DNA of 64,000 bases. It comes from Methanobrevibacter millerae. Lineage in GTDB: Archaea > Methanobacteriota > Methanobacteria > Methanobacteriales > Methanobacteriaceae. The stretch is taken from positions 124,001 through 188,000 of the forward strand of contig SUTF01000001.1 of the NCBI GenBank assembly GCA_015063005.1, read 5' to 3'. Numbering within the stretch: the stretch's first letter is position 1; each line of letters opens with the position of its first letter. The notes below the pieces were generated by a model. That model made no database searches, was not told the DNA's origin, and saw nothing but the letters and a program-made list of their open reading frames with translations. This document shows positions 17,576-25,280 of the stretch, one piece after another. A program made the position numbers and the translations under genes.

Positions 17576-18514
17576 TTAAATCAACCCATATTTTTTTGCA
17601 TGCGAATCATCTAAAATCAGGCTGTCAACACTTATGTTTAGAAGCCTTTTTCCAGGATAGTGGTCATGAAACACGACATGGTCAGAGCATGATACGCTGT
17701 CATTGTTATCGAAATGATATGTTTGAATGAATACTTCCATTCCATAATGCGGACAAACCCCTTTTCCGTCAAGTCTGCATAAGTAACAGCTGCCGTCAGC
17801 ACTTTCATGAAAATAACCCTTATCCAAACATTCTTTCATTGTATTTCCATCTCCATGATGAATGTATGGATCGTATGGGCATTTTTTTATGGTTAATGGA
17901 GCCGATGCAAGCAAATATGAATTATATGAATCTATTCCATTTTTTCTCAAATATTGCGATAGTGTTTCGAAATAATAGATTCTATCTCCTTCGTGCTGTA
18001 TGTTATGGTTGATTTTTGGTATTTTGGCATATGGAAGAGGATCTTTTAGGCCTTCTATCGATGAATTGCTTTCAAGTATTCCATCAAATTGCTGTAAGTC
18101 CTTATCTGCTTTAACCCTTACTTTAAATAAAACTTTCCATGGACTGTCTGTGCTTTCAACAGATACAACTTCCGAGCGAATATCCATGCCATATTTCTTG
18201 TTGTACTCTTCGTTTACATCCTTTAGCTTATCATTCATAATTTTTTTAATTTCCTTTCTGCTGTCATGAATTGAACGAGCATGATAGAGTTTTTCGGTTT
18301 CCTCAGCTATTGACTGTCTGCCTATCTGCTCTAAATTCTTTTTATAGTCTTCAATTATGTATTTAAAGTTATCATTTTCTATAGAGTCTATATTTTCACT
18401 TTCCATATAATTTATGCTGTTTACAATAAATATAACGATTAAAACAAGTGAAACTATTAAAATGACGGTTGTTCCTGTAATTAAATTTCCTTGATTATCT
18501 AGTTTAGAATACAT
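17576..18514 (-). CDS. Type IV pilin-like secreted protein, partner of the preceding gene
   Basis: The 312-residue protein begins MYSKLDNQGNLITG followed by a hydrophobic helix (TTVILIVSLVLIVIFIVNS), similar in design to its neighbour (DNxGN then helix). A charged coiled segment (about 45-105) is followed by a globular domain. Near residues 210-260 it has six cysteines with histidines (KKCPYDPYIHHGDG, MKECLDKGYFHE, CYLCRLDGKGVCPHYG). No ribosome binding site is present; a TATA-like TTAATATAAAAAA about 25 bases upstream suggests a leaderless mRNA. The two proteins are probably minor pilins or a surface complex; function unknown. Confidence 0.7.
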   Translation of the reverse strand: MYSKLDNQGNLITGTTVILIVSLVLIVIFIVNSINYMESENIDSIENDNFKYIIEDYKKNLEQIGRQSIAEETEKLYHARSIHDSRKEIKKIMNDKLKDVNEEYNKKYGMDIRSEVVSVESTDSPWKVLFKVRVKADKDLQQFDGILESNSSIEGLKDPLPYAKIPKINHNIQHEGDRIYYFETLSQYLRKNGIDSYNSYLLASAPLTIKKCPYDPYIHHGDGNTMKECLDKGYFHESADGSCYLCRLDGKGVCPHYGMEVFIQTYHFDNNDSVSCSDHVVFHDHYPGKRLLNISVDSLILDDSHAKKYGLI

Positions 18515-18552
18515 GGAATAAATTTAGAATAATATTTTTTATATTAATTTTT

Positions 18553-18569
18553 GAAGTGCGACTCCGTGA
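18553..18569 (-). promoter_or_regulatory. 17-nt upstream element, copy 1 (pilin-like operon)
   Basis: On the minus strand it reads TCACGGAGTCGCACTTC, GC-rich in an A/T desert and directly upstream of the TATA-like box of the pilin-like operon. It matches 15 of 17 bases with the element at 24302-24318, which stands in the same orientation relative to its downstream gene. It is a candidate transcription-factor site. Confidence 0.5.
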
Positions 18570-18687
18570 TTTTTTGAAAGCTTTATATATGATTTTTTCA
18601 ATAATTTAAATAACAAGTAATATAGGTTAATTTTTTATATTATTGTGACGATATTTAGTAATAATTAAAAAAATTTGGAGGACTTTC

Positions 18688-19086
18688 ATGTCAGATACTG
18701 TTAGAATGTGGCGTCATATACAACAAAGATACAACCTTTTAGGTTCAAAATGTAATGAATGTGGAGATGTATTTTTCCCTTCCCGTGTTGTTTGCCCAAA
18801 TTGTAGAAGAAAAGGTAAATTAGAACCATTCCAATTTTCTGGAAAAGGAAAAATTTATACTTATTCAGTAATTAGATCAGCTCCTGATGATTTCAAAAAA
18901 GTAGCACCTTATGCTGTTGCTGTAATTGAATTAGAAGAAGGTGCAAAATTAACTTCACAATTGGTTGATTGTGATGTAGATAATATTGAAATTGGCGATC
19001 CTGTTGAAATGGTCTTTAGAAGAATTTCTGAAGATGGTCCTGATGGAGTTATTTCATACGGATTTAAATTCAAACCAATCAAATAA
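18688..19086 (+). CDS. DUF35 zinc-ribbon / OB-fold protein (thiolase-HMG-CoA synthase scaffold type)
   Basis: The 132-residue protein has an N-terminal helix, a rubredoxin-like zinc ribbon (CNECGDVFFPSRVVCPNC, about 28-45) and an OB-fold (GKGKIYTYSVIRSAP ... GDPVEMVF). In archaea this DUF35 family bridges acetoacetyl-CoA thiolase and HMG-CoA synthase, channelling acetoacetyl-CoA at the start of the mevalonate pathway. The usual thiolase and synthase genes are not next to it here: upstream are pilin-like genes on the other strand, downstream a chelatase. TTGGAGGA lies at ideal spacing. The role is therefore taken from family knowledge. Confidence 0.85.
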   Translation: MSDTVRMWRHIQQRYNLLGSKCNECGDVFFPSRVVCPNCRRKGKLEPFQFSGKGKIYTYSVIRSAPDDFKKVAPYAVAVIELEEGAKLTSQLVDCDVDNIEIGDPVEMVFRRISEDGPDGVISYGFKFKPIK

Positions 19087-19176
19087 TTAATTTTTGGAAA
19101 AGTAATATTTTCCTTATTAATTTTCTATTTTTTTTAATAACTACTTTTAAATAATACTTTTTTTAATATTAATATT

Positions 19177-20085
19177 ATGTCAAATAATATTGGAATTTTG
19201 CTTATCAGTCATGGTAGTAGTTTACCTTTTGGTGAAATTACTTTTAAAGAAATTAAAGATAAATTTATTAATAAAACTGGTTATGCAACAGAAGTAGGCT
19301 ATATGAAAGTGTCAGAACCATCTATTGCAGGTGGTATTGAAAACTTAAAAAATGAAGTTGATAACTTAGATAAAATCATAGCATTGCCTGTATTTTTAGC
19401 TCCAGGAATTCACACTAACATTGATATACCAATTCTTTTGGGTTTAGAACCTTTGGAAGTAGATCCTAGATGTCCTGATGGAAATTATCCCGATGAACAT
19501 TATTTGTCCATTGCGGATGAAGTTGATTTTGATGGAGAAATAGAGTTATTGTCAGCAATAGGACCGGATGATGACTTACTTAAGTTCATTGATAAAAGGA
19601 TTGATGAGGCTTTAAATGAATCCAAATTGGATGAAGATGCTAAAACTGGCGTTTTGTTGGTTTCACATGGAAGCAGATTGAAATATAACAAGGAATTTAT
19701 ATCTGCTTTATATTCAAAATTCGAAAAGACCACTGATTATCCTTCAAACTTTGGATTCATGGAATTGGCAGAACCGGATATTCCAACTGCAATTGATTCA
19801 TTGCTTGAAAAAAATGAAATTGATAGATTAATAGTTGTTCCACTATTCATAGCTCCTGGTGTTCACACAACTAATGACATTCCAACAATTTTAGGATTAA
19901 AAGAGCCAGATTCTCATGAGCATCATCATCACCATCATGACCATGAGCACGGACATGAGCATCATCATCACCATCATGACCTCACAGCAATTGATTTTGA
20001 TGGTGAGATTCTATATCCTGAGCCTATTAAGGCTGATGATATCCTAATTGATATCTTGATTAAAAAAGTTAATTCTTCCTTGTAA
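19177..20085 (+). CDS. Double-domain CbiX/CfbA-type sirohydrochlorin chelatase with His-rich tract
   Basis: CbiX/CfbA proteins insert Co2+ (for cobamides) or Ni2+ (for coenzyme F430) into sirohydrochlorin. This 302-residue version contains two chelatase domains in tandem (about 5-115 and 145-245). Each keeps the catalytic motifs: ISHGSS and APGIHTNIDIP in the first, VSHGSR and APGVHTTNDIP in the second. After the second domain comes a histidine-rich stretch (about 247-269, 15 or more His with Asp/Glu) that probably buffers metal. No ribosome binding site; TATA-like TTTTAAATA lies at leaderless distance. A single-domain paralogue follows 93 bases downstream. Confidence 0.85.
   Translation: MSNNIGILLISHGSSLPFGEITFKEIKDKFINKTGYATEVGYMKVSEPSIAGGIENLKNEVDNLDKIIALPVFLAPGIHTNIDIPILLGLEPLEVDPRCPDGNYPDEHYLSIADEVDFDGEIELLSAIGPDDDLLKFIDKRIDEALNESKLDEDAKTGVLLVSHGSRLKYNKEFISALYSKFEKTTDYPSNFGFMELAEPDIPTAIDSLLEKNEIDRLIVVPLFIAPGVHTTNDIPTILGLKEPDSHEHHHHHHDHEHGHEHHHHHHDLTAIDFDGEILYPEPIKADDILIDILIKKVNSSL
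19919..19979 (+). repeat. CAT/CAC histidine-codon repeat in the double chelatase gene
   Basis: Two runs of six consecutive His codons are separated by a mixed Asp/Glu/Gly/His segment. The near-repetitive DNA may vary in length by slippage in frame. Confidence 0.8.
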
Positions 20086-20178
20086 AATTAACTTTTATTT
20101 TTTTATTTTTTCGTTGATTAAAGAAACTTTAAATATTTTTAACTATATATTAATAGTAATAATAAATGAGTTGTTATT

Positions 20179-20664
20179 ATGATTGATGAAAAAACTGGTA
20201 TTTTACTTTTAAGCCATGGTAGTAGATTAGATGATGGTGAGGAAGTAATTAAAGCTTATACTGATATGTACAGGGAAGAATTCCCAGAAGCTATTATTGA
20301 ATATGGATTTATGGAAATTAGAAAACCAGGAATCCCTGAAACTATGAATAAATTAATTAAAGGCAATGATTTGGAAAAAATTATTGTTGTTCCTGTTTTT
20401 GTTGCTCATGGACTTCACACAAAAAGGGATATTCCATCTTTACTAGGTATCGAAAGTGACTTCAATGAAGAGGATGCTCATGGACATCATCATCACCACC
20501 ATCATGGTCATGACCATGGCCACGACCACGGACATCATCATCACCACCATCATGATGATGAAGAGGAATTTGAATTCGATGGTGAAATAATATTAACCGA
20601 CCCTCTCGGTATCGATACAAGATTATACGATATCATTAAAGATAGAATTTCAGAACATATCTAG
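20179..20664 (+). CDS. cfbA: Sirohydrochlorin nickel/cobalt chelatase, short form (CfbA/CbiX-S)
   Basis: At 161 residues this is the short archaeal CbiX that works as a homodimer. It has GILLLSHGSRLDDGEEV at the start and VVPVFVAHGLHTKRDIPSLLG near 75-95, giving both catalytic His. A His-rich insertion (about 101-126, with two runs of seven His flanking GHDHGHDHGH) is followed by the closing strand (FDGEIILTDPLGIDTRLYD). In methanogens the short form is the nickelochelatase of F430 synthesis, so cfbA is the best symbol. Its double-domain neighbour may be the cobalt enzyme, which is inference. TATA-like TATATATTA is about 30 bases upstream. Confidence 0.87.
   Translation: MIDEKTGILLLSHGSRLDDGEEVIKAYTDMYREEFPEAIIEYGFMEIRKPGIPETMNKLIKGNDLEKIIVVPVFVAHGLHTKRDIPSLLGIESDFNEEDAHGHHHHHHHGHDHGHDHGHHHHHHHDDEEEFEFDGEIILTDPLGIDTRLYDIIKDRISEHI
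20482..20556 (+). repeat. CAT/CAC histidine-codon repeat in cfbA
   Basis: About 25 codons, mostly His, interrupted by GHDHGHDHG. Similar in composition to the tract in the upstream chelatase but not identical in order. Confidence 0.8.
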
Positions 20665-20680
20665 TTGTTCTGAAAACTTT

Positions 20681-20697
20681 TTTTTACTTTTTTTTTG
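20681..20697 (+). terminator. Oligo-T terminator after cfbA
   Basis: A TTTTTTT run and a second TTTTTTTTT run follow the stop within 35 bases, after a short TTCTGAAAA segment. Such tracts terminate archaeal RNA polymerase. Confidence 0.5.
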
Positions 20698-20762
20698 AAA
20701 ATATTTATATATCATAAAGGTATAAATTATATTACATTACACTTTTTAAAAATGTGATATTT

Positions 20763-22385
20763 ATGAATTTTAAAAGAACTTATTTAATAACTATAATTTT
20801 ATTAGCTATTTTTTCAATTTCTGCTATCAGTGCAGAAGAAATAGCTGATGTTAATAATGAAGTAGATATTATCAGTTCTAATATTGATGTTGCTGATGAG
20901 GTAATATCTGTCGATATTAATGAAGGCAAGGTCATTCAAGCAAATACTACTGAAGTAGGTGGATCAGATTCAAATGCAACTGATGCTAATTCTACTGATA
21001 GTAATGCTACTGATGAAAATGTAACTGATGCTAATTCTACTGATGATAATGTGACTGATGAAAATGTAACTAACTCTTCTATCGTGTCCAGTGATTTAAC
21101 AAAATACTATAAAAATGCTTCTCAATACGAAGCTACATTTTATGACAATGATGGAAATCCTTTAGTTAATCAAAGTATTCCTATTAAAATCAATGGTGTA
21201 ACATATTATAGAACCACAAAAGAAAATGGAACCATGATATTTTCAATCAATCTTGATCCTGGAGTATATGTTCTTGAAGTAGCTAATCCTGTAACTAATG
21301 AAACTGCTACAAATACTGTTACAGTCTTATCCACTTTAGAATCAAGTGATGTTGTAAAATCATATAGGAACGATACCCAATATTTAGTCAATGTTTTGGA
21401 TGGTCAAGGTAATCGTTTAACAAATGCTGTTGTCACGTTCAATATCAATGGTGTATTCTATAATAGAACCAGTAATGCCAGTGGTGTTGCTAAATTAAAT
21501 ATTAACTTAAACCCTGGTAAATATATTATTACTGCAGAAAATATTTTGAATGGTAATAGAATTTCTAACAATATTACTGTATTATCCACTATTGAAGGAA
21601 AAGACGTTACAAAATATTATAAAAACGATACCCAATATTATGCTAACTTCACAGATGCTCAAGGTAATCCTTTAGCAAATGCTAGTGTTACATTCAATAT
21701 TAATGGTGTATTCTACAATCGTGTAACTAATGCTAACGGTACTGCAAGATTAAATATTAATTTAAACCCTGGAACTTATGTTATAACAGCTACAAACCCT
21801 GTTTCAAAAGAACAAAAATCCAATACTATTAAAGTATTAAGCACAATTGTTGTTAAAAACTCAAACAGCGGTGGAAATGTATCTATTGAATACAATACCG
21901 GTGCTAAATTTAATGTAGAGCTCCATTATAAAAACGGTACTTTAGCTACCAATGAATCTGTAAGATTCAATATCAATGGTGTATTCTATAATAGAACCAG
22001 TGATGATAAAGGTATTGCTTCATTAACTATTAACTTAAATCCTGGAGATTACATTATCACTTCTGAATTTGAAGGATATACTGTTTCTAACTTAATTAAA
22101 GTAAGAATTACTCCTACAGTTAAATTAGTTAGTTCCACTATAAAACTCAATGCTCCTATCCAATTCTATTTACATGAGAAAAATTCAGGTAATCCTATAA
22201 CTGGTCAACATTACGGTATTTTATACTATAATGGAACCACCTATGGTGCTTACCCTGATGCCAACGGACTTGTTTCATTTAACCAACAGCTTCCAGCTGG
22301 CAGTTACTTATTCTTCTTCGGTACAATAGATGATGGATACTATTCATCCATATTAAATGGAAATACTATTAAAATCGAAGCATAA
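20763..22385 (+). CDS. Adhesin-like surface protein: sequon-rich stalk plus Ig-like repeats
   Basis: The 540-residue secreted protein has a signal peptide (MNFKRTYLITIILLAIFSISAISA). Residues about 70-105 form a low-complexity stalk of N(A/S/V)TD(A/D/E/S) units that gives a string of N-glycosylation sequons. Four Ig-like modules (about 107-450) follow with KYYKNxxQY, FNINGVFYNR and LNINLNPGxYIIT, and a divergent fifth C-terminal beta domain (about 455-540). No beta-helix part and no anchor are present, so it resembles the C-terminal half of the adhesin at 6.6-8.9 kb. GTGAT precedes the ATG at 20763; a GTG nine bases earlier is part of that site. A strong hairpin terminator follows. Confidence 0.88.
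   Translation: MNFKRTYLITIILLAIFSISAISAEEIADVNNEVDIISSNIDVADEVISVDINEGKVIQANTTEVGGSDSNATDANSTDSNATDENVTDANSTDDNVTDENVTNSSIVSSDLTKYYKNASQYEATFYDNDGNPLVNQSIPIKINGVTYYRTTKENGTMIFSINLDPGVYVLEVANPVTNETATNTVTVLSTLESSDVVKSYRNDTQYLVNVLDGQGNRLTNAVVTFNINGVFYNRTSNASGVAKLNINLNPGKYIITAENILNGNRISNNITVLSTIEGKDVTKYYKNDTQYYANFTDAQGNPLANASVTFNINGVFYNRVTNANGTARLNINLNPGTYVITATNPVSKEQKSNTIKVLSTIVVKNSNSGGNVSIEYNTGAKFNVELHYKNGTLATNESVRFNINGVFYNRTSDDKGIASLTINLNPGDYIITSEFEGYTVSNLIKVRITPTVKLVSSTIKLNAPIQFYLHEKNSGNPITGQHYGILYYNGTTYGAYPDANGLVSFNQQLPAGSYLFFFGTIDDGYYSSILNGNTIKIEA
20970..21081 (+). repeat. In-frame micro-repeat encoding the Asn/Thr/Asp stalk
   Basis: Units of about 12-15 bases built on AAT-xxx-ACT-GAT alternate between GCTAATTCTACTGAT and GAAAATGTAACTGAT. 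Whole-unit gain or loss would keep the frame and change stalk length. Confidence 0.75.
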
Positions 22386-22391
22386 AATTTC

Positions 22392-22414
22392 TTAATGTGA
22401 TTTTTTCACATTAA
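22392..22414 (+). terminator. Hairpin terminator after the adhesin gene
   Basis: TTAATGTGA and TCACATTAA form a perfect 9-bp stem with a T loop, followed by CTCTTTTTCTTTTTTTT. It lies 6 bases after the stop codon. Confidence 0.75.
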
Positions 22415-22469
22415 CTCTTTTTCTTTTTTTTCATTAAGATTTATTTATTTTAAAAATAATACTATATAT

Positions 22470-23384
22470 ATGGCTTTAAATGTGTCAGATATTGGTGAAA
22501 AACAATTAGTTAACTATATTTTATCTCAATCCAAAAGCATTGTAGCTGATGACACGGCTATAACGGAATTTAATGATACAAATCTCATTTCTACTTGTGA
22601 TATGTTAATTGAGTCAAAGCATTTTCCTAAGGATATGTCTTATTTTCAAATGGGATTTAAATCAGTGACAGTCAATGTAAGTGATCTTGCCGCAATGGGT
22701 GCAGAGCCCCTAGGATTTTTATTGTCGATTGCCATTCCAAAGGATTTGGCTATCGATAGTTTTAAACAAATTATAAAAGGAGTCATTGACGCCTGCAGCT
22801 ATTATAATATTCCTTTGATTGGGGGAGATACCAATGAAGCTTCAGAAATTATAATTTCAGGAACTGCACTAGGCTTGTGTGACAATCCAATGATGAAAAA
22901 TACCGCAAGAAATGGTGATTTAATCTGCTTGACTGGGGACATTGGAATGGCTGCCTTGGGATTTAACTTAAATGGGGATAATATTTATACAAAAAAATCA
23001 TTGGAGCCTTATGCACGTTTAAATGAAGGTCAAATCATTAAAAAAGCAGGTGCAACTTCCGCAACAGACATTACTGACGGTTTAGCATCTGAATTATATG
23101 AAATGAAGCCTGATTCCTTAGGATTCATGATTTATGAGGAAAAGCTCGAAATATCTGATGAGTTTAAGAAGATGTCAGCTGATTTGGGATTGGATTATTT
23201 GGATTTGCTTTTGCATGTTGGTGAAGACTTTGAACTGGTTTTTACTATAAGTAAGGACAATGATTTGGATTTGGATTATCGAGTTATCGGAGAGGTCAAT
23301 GCGTCCGATAAGATTGAAATAACGTTAATAGATGGTGAAGTTACAGAAATAGAAAACAGGGGATATAATCACTATGTTAGTTAG
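22470..23384 (+). CDS. thiL: Thiamine-monophosphate kinase
   Basis: ThiL phosphorylates thiamine monophosphate to the active diphosphate. The 304-residue protein has the AIR-synthase/ThiL fold: DDTAITEF near residue 27, LISTCDMLIESKHF, TVNVSDLAAMGAEPLG (about 70-85), GGDTNEAS and TDITDGLASEL near 200. There is no ribosome binding site and TATATAT runs up to the ATG, so it is probably leaderless. The last 11 bases overlap the start of the radical SAM gene, so the pair is likely co-translated. Confidence 0.93.
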   Translation: MALNVSDIGEKQLVNYILSQSKSIVADDTAITEFNDTNLISTCDMLIESKHFPKDMSYFQMGFKSVTVNVSDLAAMGAEPLGFLLSIAIPKDLAIDSFKQIIKGVIDACSYYNIPLIGGDTNEASEIIISGTALGLCDNPMMKNTARNGDLICLTGDIGMAALGFNLNGDNIYTKKSLEPYARLNEGQIIKKAGATSATDITDGLASELYEMKPDSLGFMIYEEKLEISDEFKKMSADLGLDYLDLLLHVGEDFELVFTISKDNDLDLDYRVIGEVNASDKIEITLIDGEVTEIENRGYNHYVS

Positions 23385-24246
23385 TCAAAATTTGTATAAG
23401 AAAAGTTCTAAGACACAAAAGATTAGATGTGAAATTTGTGCCAATTATTGTAAAATAAAGGATGGAAATGTAGGAGTTTGCAGACAACATAAAAACATTA
23501 ATGGAGAACTTTTTGACTTAAGCTATGGTATTGTATCTTCTTTAAGCCCTGATCCTGTTGAAAAAAAGCCTCTTAATCATTTTATGTCAGGTACTTTCAC
23601 TTACTCTATTGGTGGTTTTGGGTGTAACATGACATGTTTACACTGCCAGAACTATATCATCTCACATGAATATGAAAAATTTGGTGATGGTATTAAAATA
23701 CTACCAGAAACAATTGTTGAAAATGCACTTAAGTTTAATTGTAAGTCAATTGCTTGGACCTATAATGAACCTACGATACACTTACCATTCAACAAAAAAA
23801 CTTCTTTGCTTGCAAAGTCAAAAAACCTTAAGGTAATCTATGTCAGCAATGGCTACATGTCGCCCCAATCAATTGAGGAAATTCTGACATTTGTCGATGC
23901 ATTCAATATAGACTTGAAATCCATGTCTCAGGATTTTTATAAGAAAGTCTGCGGGGCTGATTTGGATATTGTATTGGATAATCTAAAAAGGATTCATATG
24001 GAAGGCAAACACCTGGAAGTTACAAATCTTATCATTAACGACTATAATGATTCAGTTGAAGAAATTGATGAGCTATGCGACTTTATCATAAATGAACTGT
24101 CACCGGATGTACCTCTTCATTTCTCACGGGCATTTCCATACTATAAAATGAGAGACATAGAGCCGACGGATAAGAATATACTTTTTAAAGCAAGGGATAT
24201 TGCAATAAAAAAAGGAATAAAACATGTTTATTTAGGAAATATTTAA
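23374..24246 (+). CDS. amrS: AmmeMemoRadiSam-system radical SAM enzyme (AmrS-like)
   Basis: The 290-residue radical SAM protein has the cluster motif CNMTCLHC near residue 85 and, before it, four cysteines in IRCEICANYCKIKDGNVGVCRQH that could hold a second metal site. SPDPVEKKPLNHF and WTYNEPTIH are characteristic of the PflA-like branch called AmrS, part of the AmmeMemoRadiSam trio. Its partners (AMMECR1 and Memo proteins) are not in the window. The reaction in vivo is unresolved. GGGGAT lies inside the thiL end before the ATG. Confidence 0.85.
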   Translation: MLVSQNLYKKSSKTQKIRCEICANYCKIKDGNVGVCRQHKNINGELFDLSYGIVSSLSPDPVEKKPLNHFMSGTFTYSIGGFGCNMTCLHCQNYIISHEYEKFGDGIKILPETIVENALKFNCKSIAWTYNEPTIHLPFNKKTSLLAKSKNLKVIYVSNGYMSPQSIEEILTFVDAFNIDLKSMSQDFYKKVCGADLDIVLDNLKRIHMEGKHLEVTNLIINDYNDSVEEIDELCDFIINELSPDVPLHFSRAFPYYKMRDIEPTDKNILFKARDIAIKKGIKHVYLGNI

Positions 24247-24301
24247 TTTTATATTTTTAAAATTTTCATATTTTCAAAAAGAATATATCTTTTTAATATT
24301 T

Positions 24302-24318
24302 TCACACAGTCGCACTTC
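24302..24318 (+). promoter_or_regulatory. 17-nt upstream element, copy 2 (Rpn-type nuclease gene)
   Basis: It reads TCACACAGTCGCACTTC, 60 bases before the ATG and just upstream of a TATA-like TTTTTAAGTATTAA. It matches 15 of 17 bases with the element upstream of the pilin-like operon at 18553-18569. Confidence 0.5.
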
Positions 24319-24377
24319 CACAATTTTTAAGTATTAATTTTTTAATAATTTGTATTAATTAAATTCTGAGGTAAACT

Positions 24378-25250
24378 ATGCAACATCAAAATATCGATAA
24401 GTTTTTCAAAGTATCAGCAATACTTTTTGGACAAGTATTTGTTGATTTCTTTGGATTGAATTATAATGTAATAAGACTATATAGAAATGAATTGAATACA
24501 TTTAAAGGAAGTGACTTATTAACGGATTTAGTTTTTGAAACACGTGAAGGGATATTATTGAATTTTGAATTTCAAGATAAAAAACTTAAAAAAGAACATT
24601 TAAAGAAATATATGGATTATAAGGTTCATCTACAATGCCAATCAGGAAAACCAGTAGTTACAGTAATTATCTGTACATATCACATCAAATCAGATGTATA
24701 TATCTATGATGAAACTGAAACATCTCTGTTAAAGCCAATAATACACTATTTGACTGAAAATTATGATGAAGTAAAGTATTTAACTATCAAAAATAAAATT
24801 AATAATGAGTTAAAACTGTCACTAAGAGAAATCCAATTTTTAGTACTATTGCCATTCATGACTAGCAAAAAATTTCGATTAAATAAAATAAGGGATGTTT
24901 GCAATTTGATTGAAAAAATAAAAGATAAAAAGCTATTTGATGATGAAAAATATTATTTACCATTGATTTCAGCTATTCACCAGTATGTCAGTGATGAAAC
25001 AGAACAAAAAAACTTAATTAAGGTGTTAACTATGAATATGCCAGCAGATGAGATATATGAAAAAGTAATGAACAGTGGAATATATGAACAAGGTTTAGAG
25101 CAAGGTTTGGAACAAGGTTTGGAACAAGGTTTAGAGCAGGGAGAATTTAATATGGCTTTAAAGATTAAGAGATTTTGGGGTATTGATGAGGCTGTTAGGC
25201 TCAGTAATTTTTCTAAAAAGGAACTTGAAGAAGAAATTTTGGGTAAATAA
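24378..25250 (+). CDS. Rpn/YhgA-like PD-(D/E)XK nuclease family protein
   Basis: The 290-residue protein belongs to the recombination-promoting nuclease (Rpn, PDDEXK_2) group, often mislabelled as transposases. The nuclease core is near the N-terminus: D50 in SDLLTDLVFETREG and E64-F-Q66 in LLNFEFQDK, the E-x-Q variant usual in this group. A helical region follows, then five EQGL/EQGE units (about 237-256), then a short helical tail. GAGGTAAACT precedes the ATG. These genes are linked to DNA exchange, mobile elements and phase-variable defence in bacteria; no IS ends or repeats flank this copy. Confidence 0.8.
   Translation: MQHQNIDKFFKVSAILFGQVFVDFFGLNYNVIRLYRNELNTFKGSDLLTDLVFETREGILLNFEFQDKKLKKEHLKKYMDYKVHLQCQSGKPVVTVIICTYHIKSDVYIYDETETSLLKPIIHYLTENYDEVKYLTIKNKINNELKLSLREIQFLVLLPFMTSKKFRLNKIRDVCNLIEKIKDKKLFDDEKYYLPLISAIHQYVSDETEQKNLIKVLTMNMPADEIYEKVMNSGIYEQGLEQGLEQGLEQGLEQGEFNMALKIKRFWGIDEAVRLSNFSKKELEEEILGK
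25086..25140 (+). repeat. 12-bp tandem repeat (EQGL) in the Rpn-type gene
   Basis: GAACAAGGTTTA/G is repeated about 4.6 times with few changes. Each unit encodes Glu-Gln-Gly-Leu and slippage would keep the frame. Confidence 0.9.
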
Positions 25251-25256
25251 TTAAAT

Positions 25257-25276
25257 GGGTTTAGTATGTTAAACCC
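25257..25276. terminator. Hairpin between convergent Rpn-type and ubiD-like genes
   Basis: GGGTTTA (25257-25263) pairs with TAAACCC (25270-25276) around a 6-base loop, lying between two facing stop codons. It may serve both directions. Confidence 0.6.
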
Positions 25277-25280
25277 CCTA

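Noticed and set aside
19919..20556. CRISPR-like or satellite repeat array
   Set aside because: The repeats are His codons inside two chelatase genes, without spacers.
24378..25250. Insertion sequence or transposase
   Set aside because: Proteins of this group are often labelled transposase, but the motif is the PD-(D/E)XK nuclease and no terminal inverted repeats or target duplications flank it.
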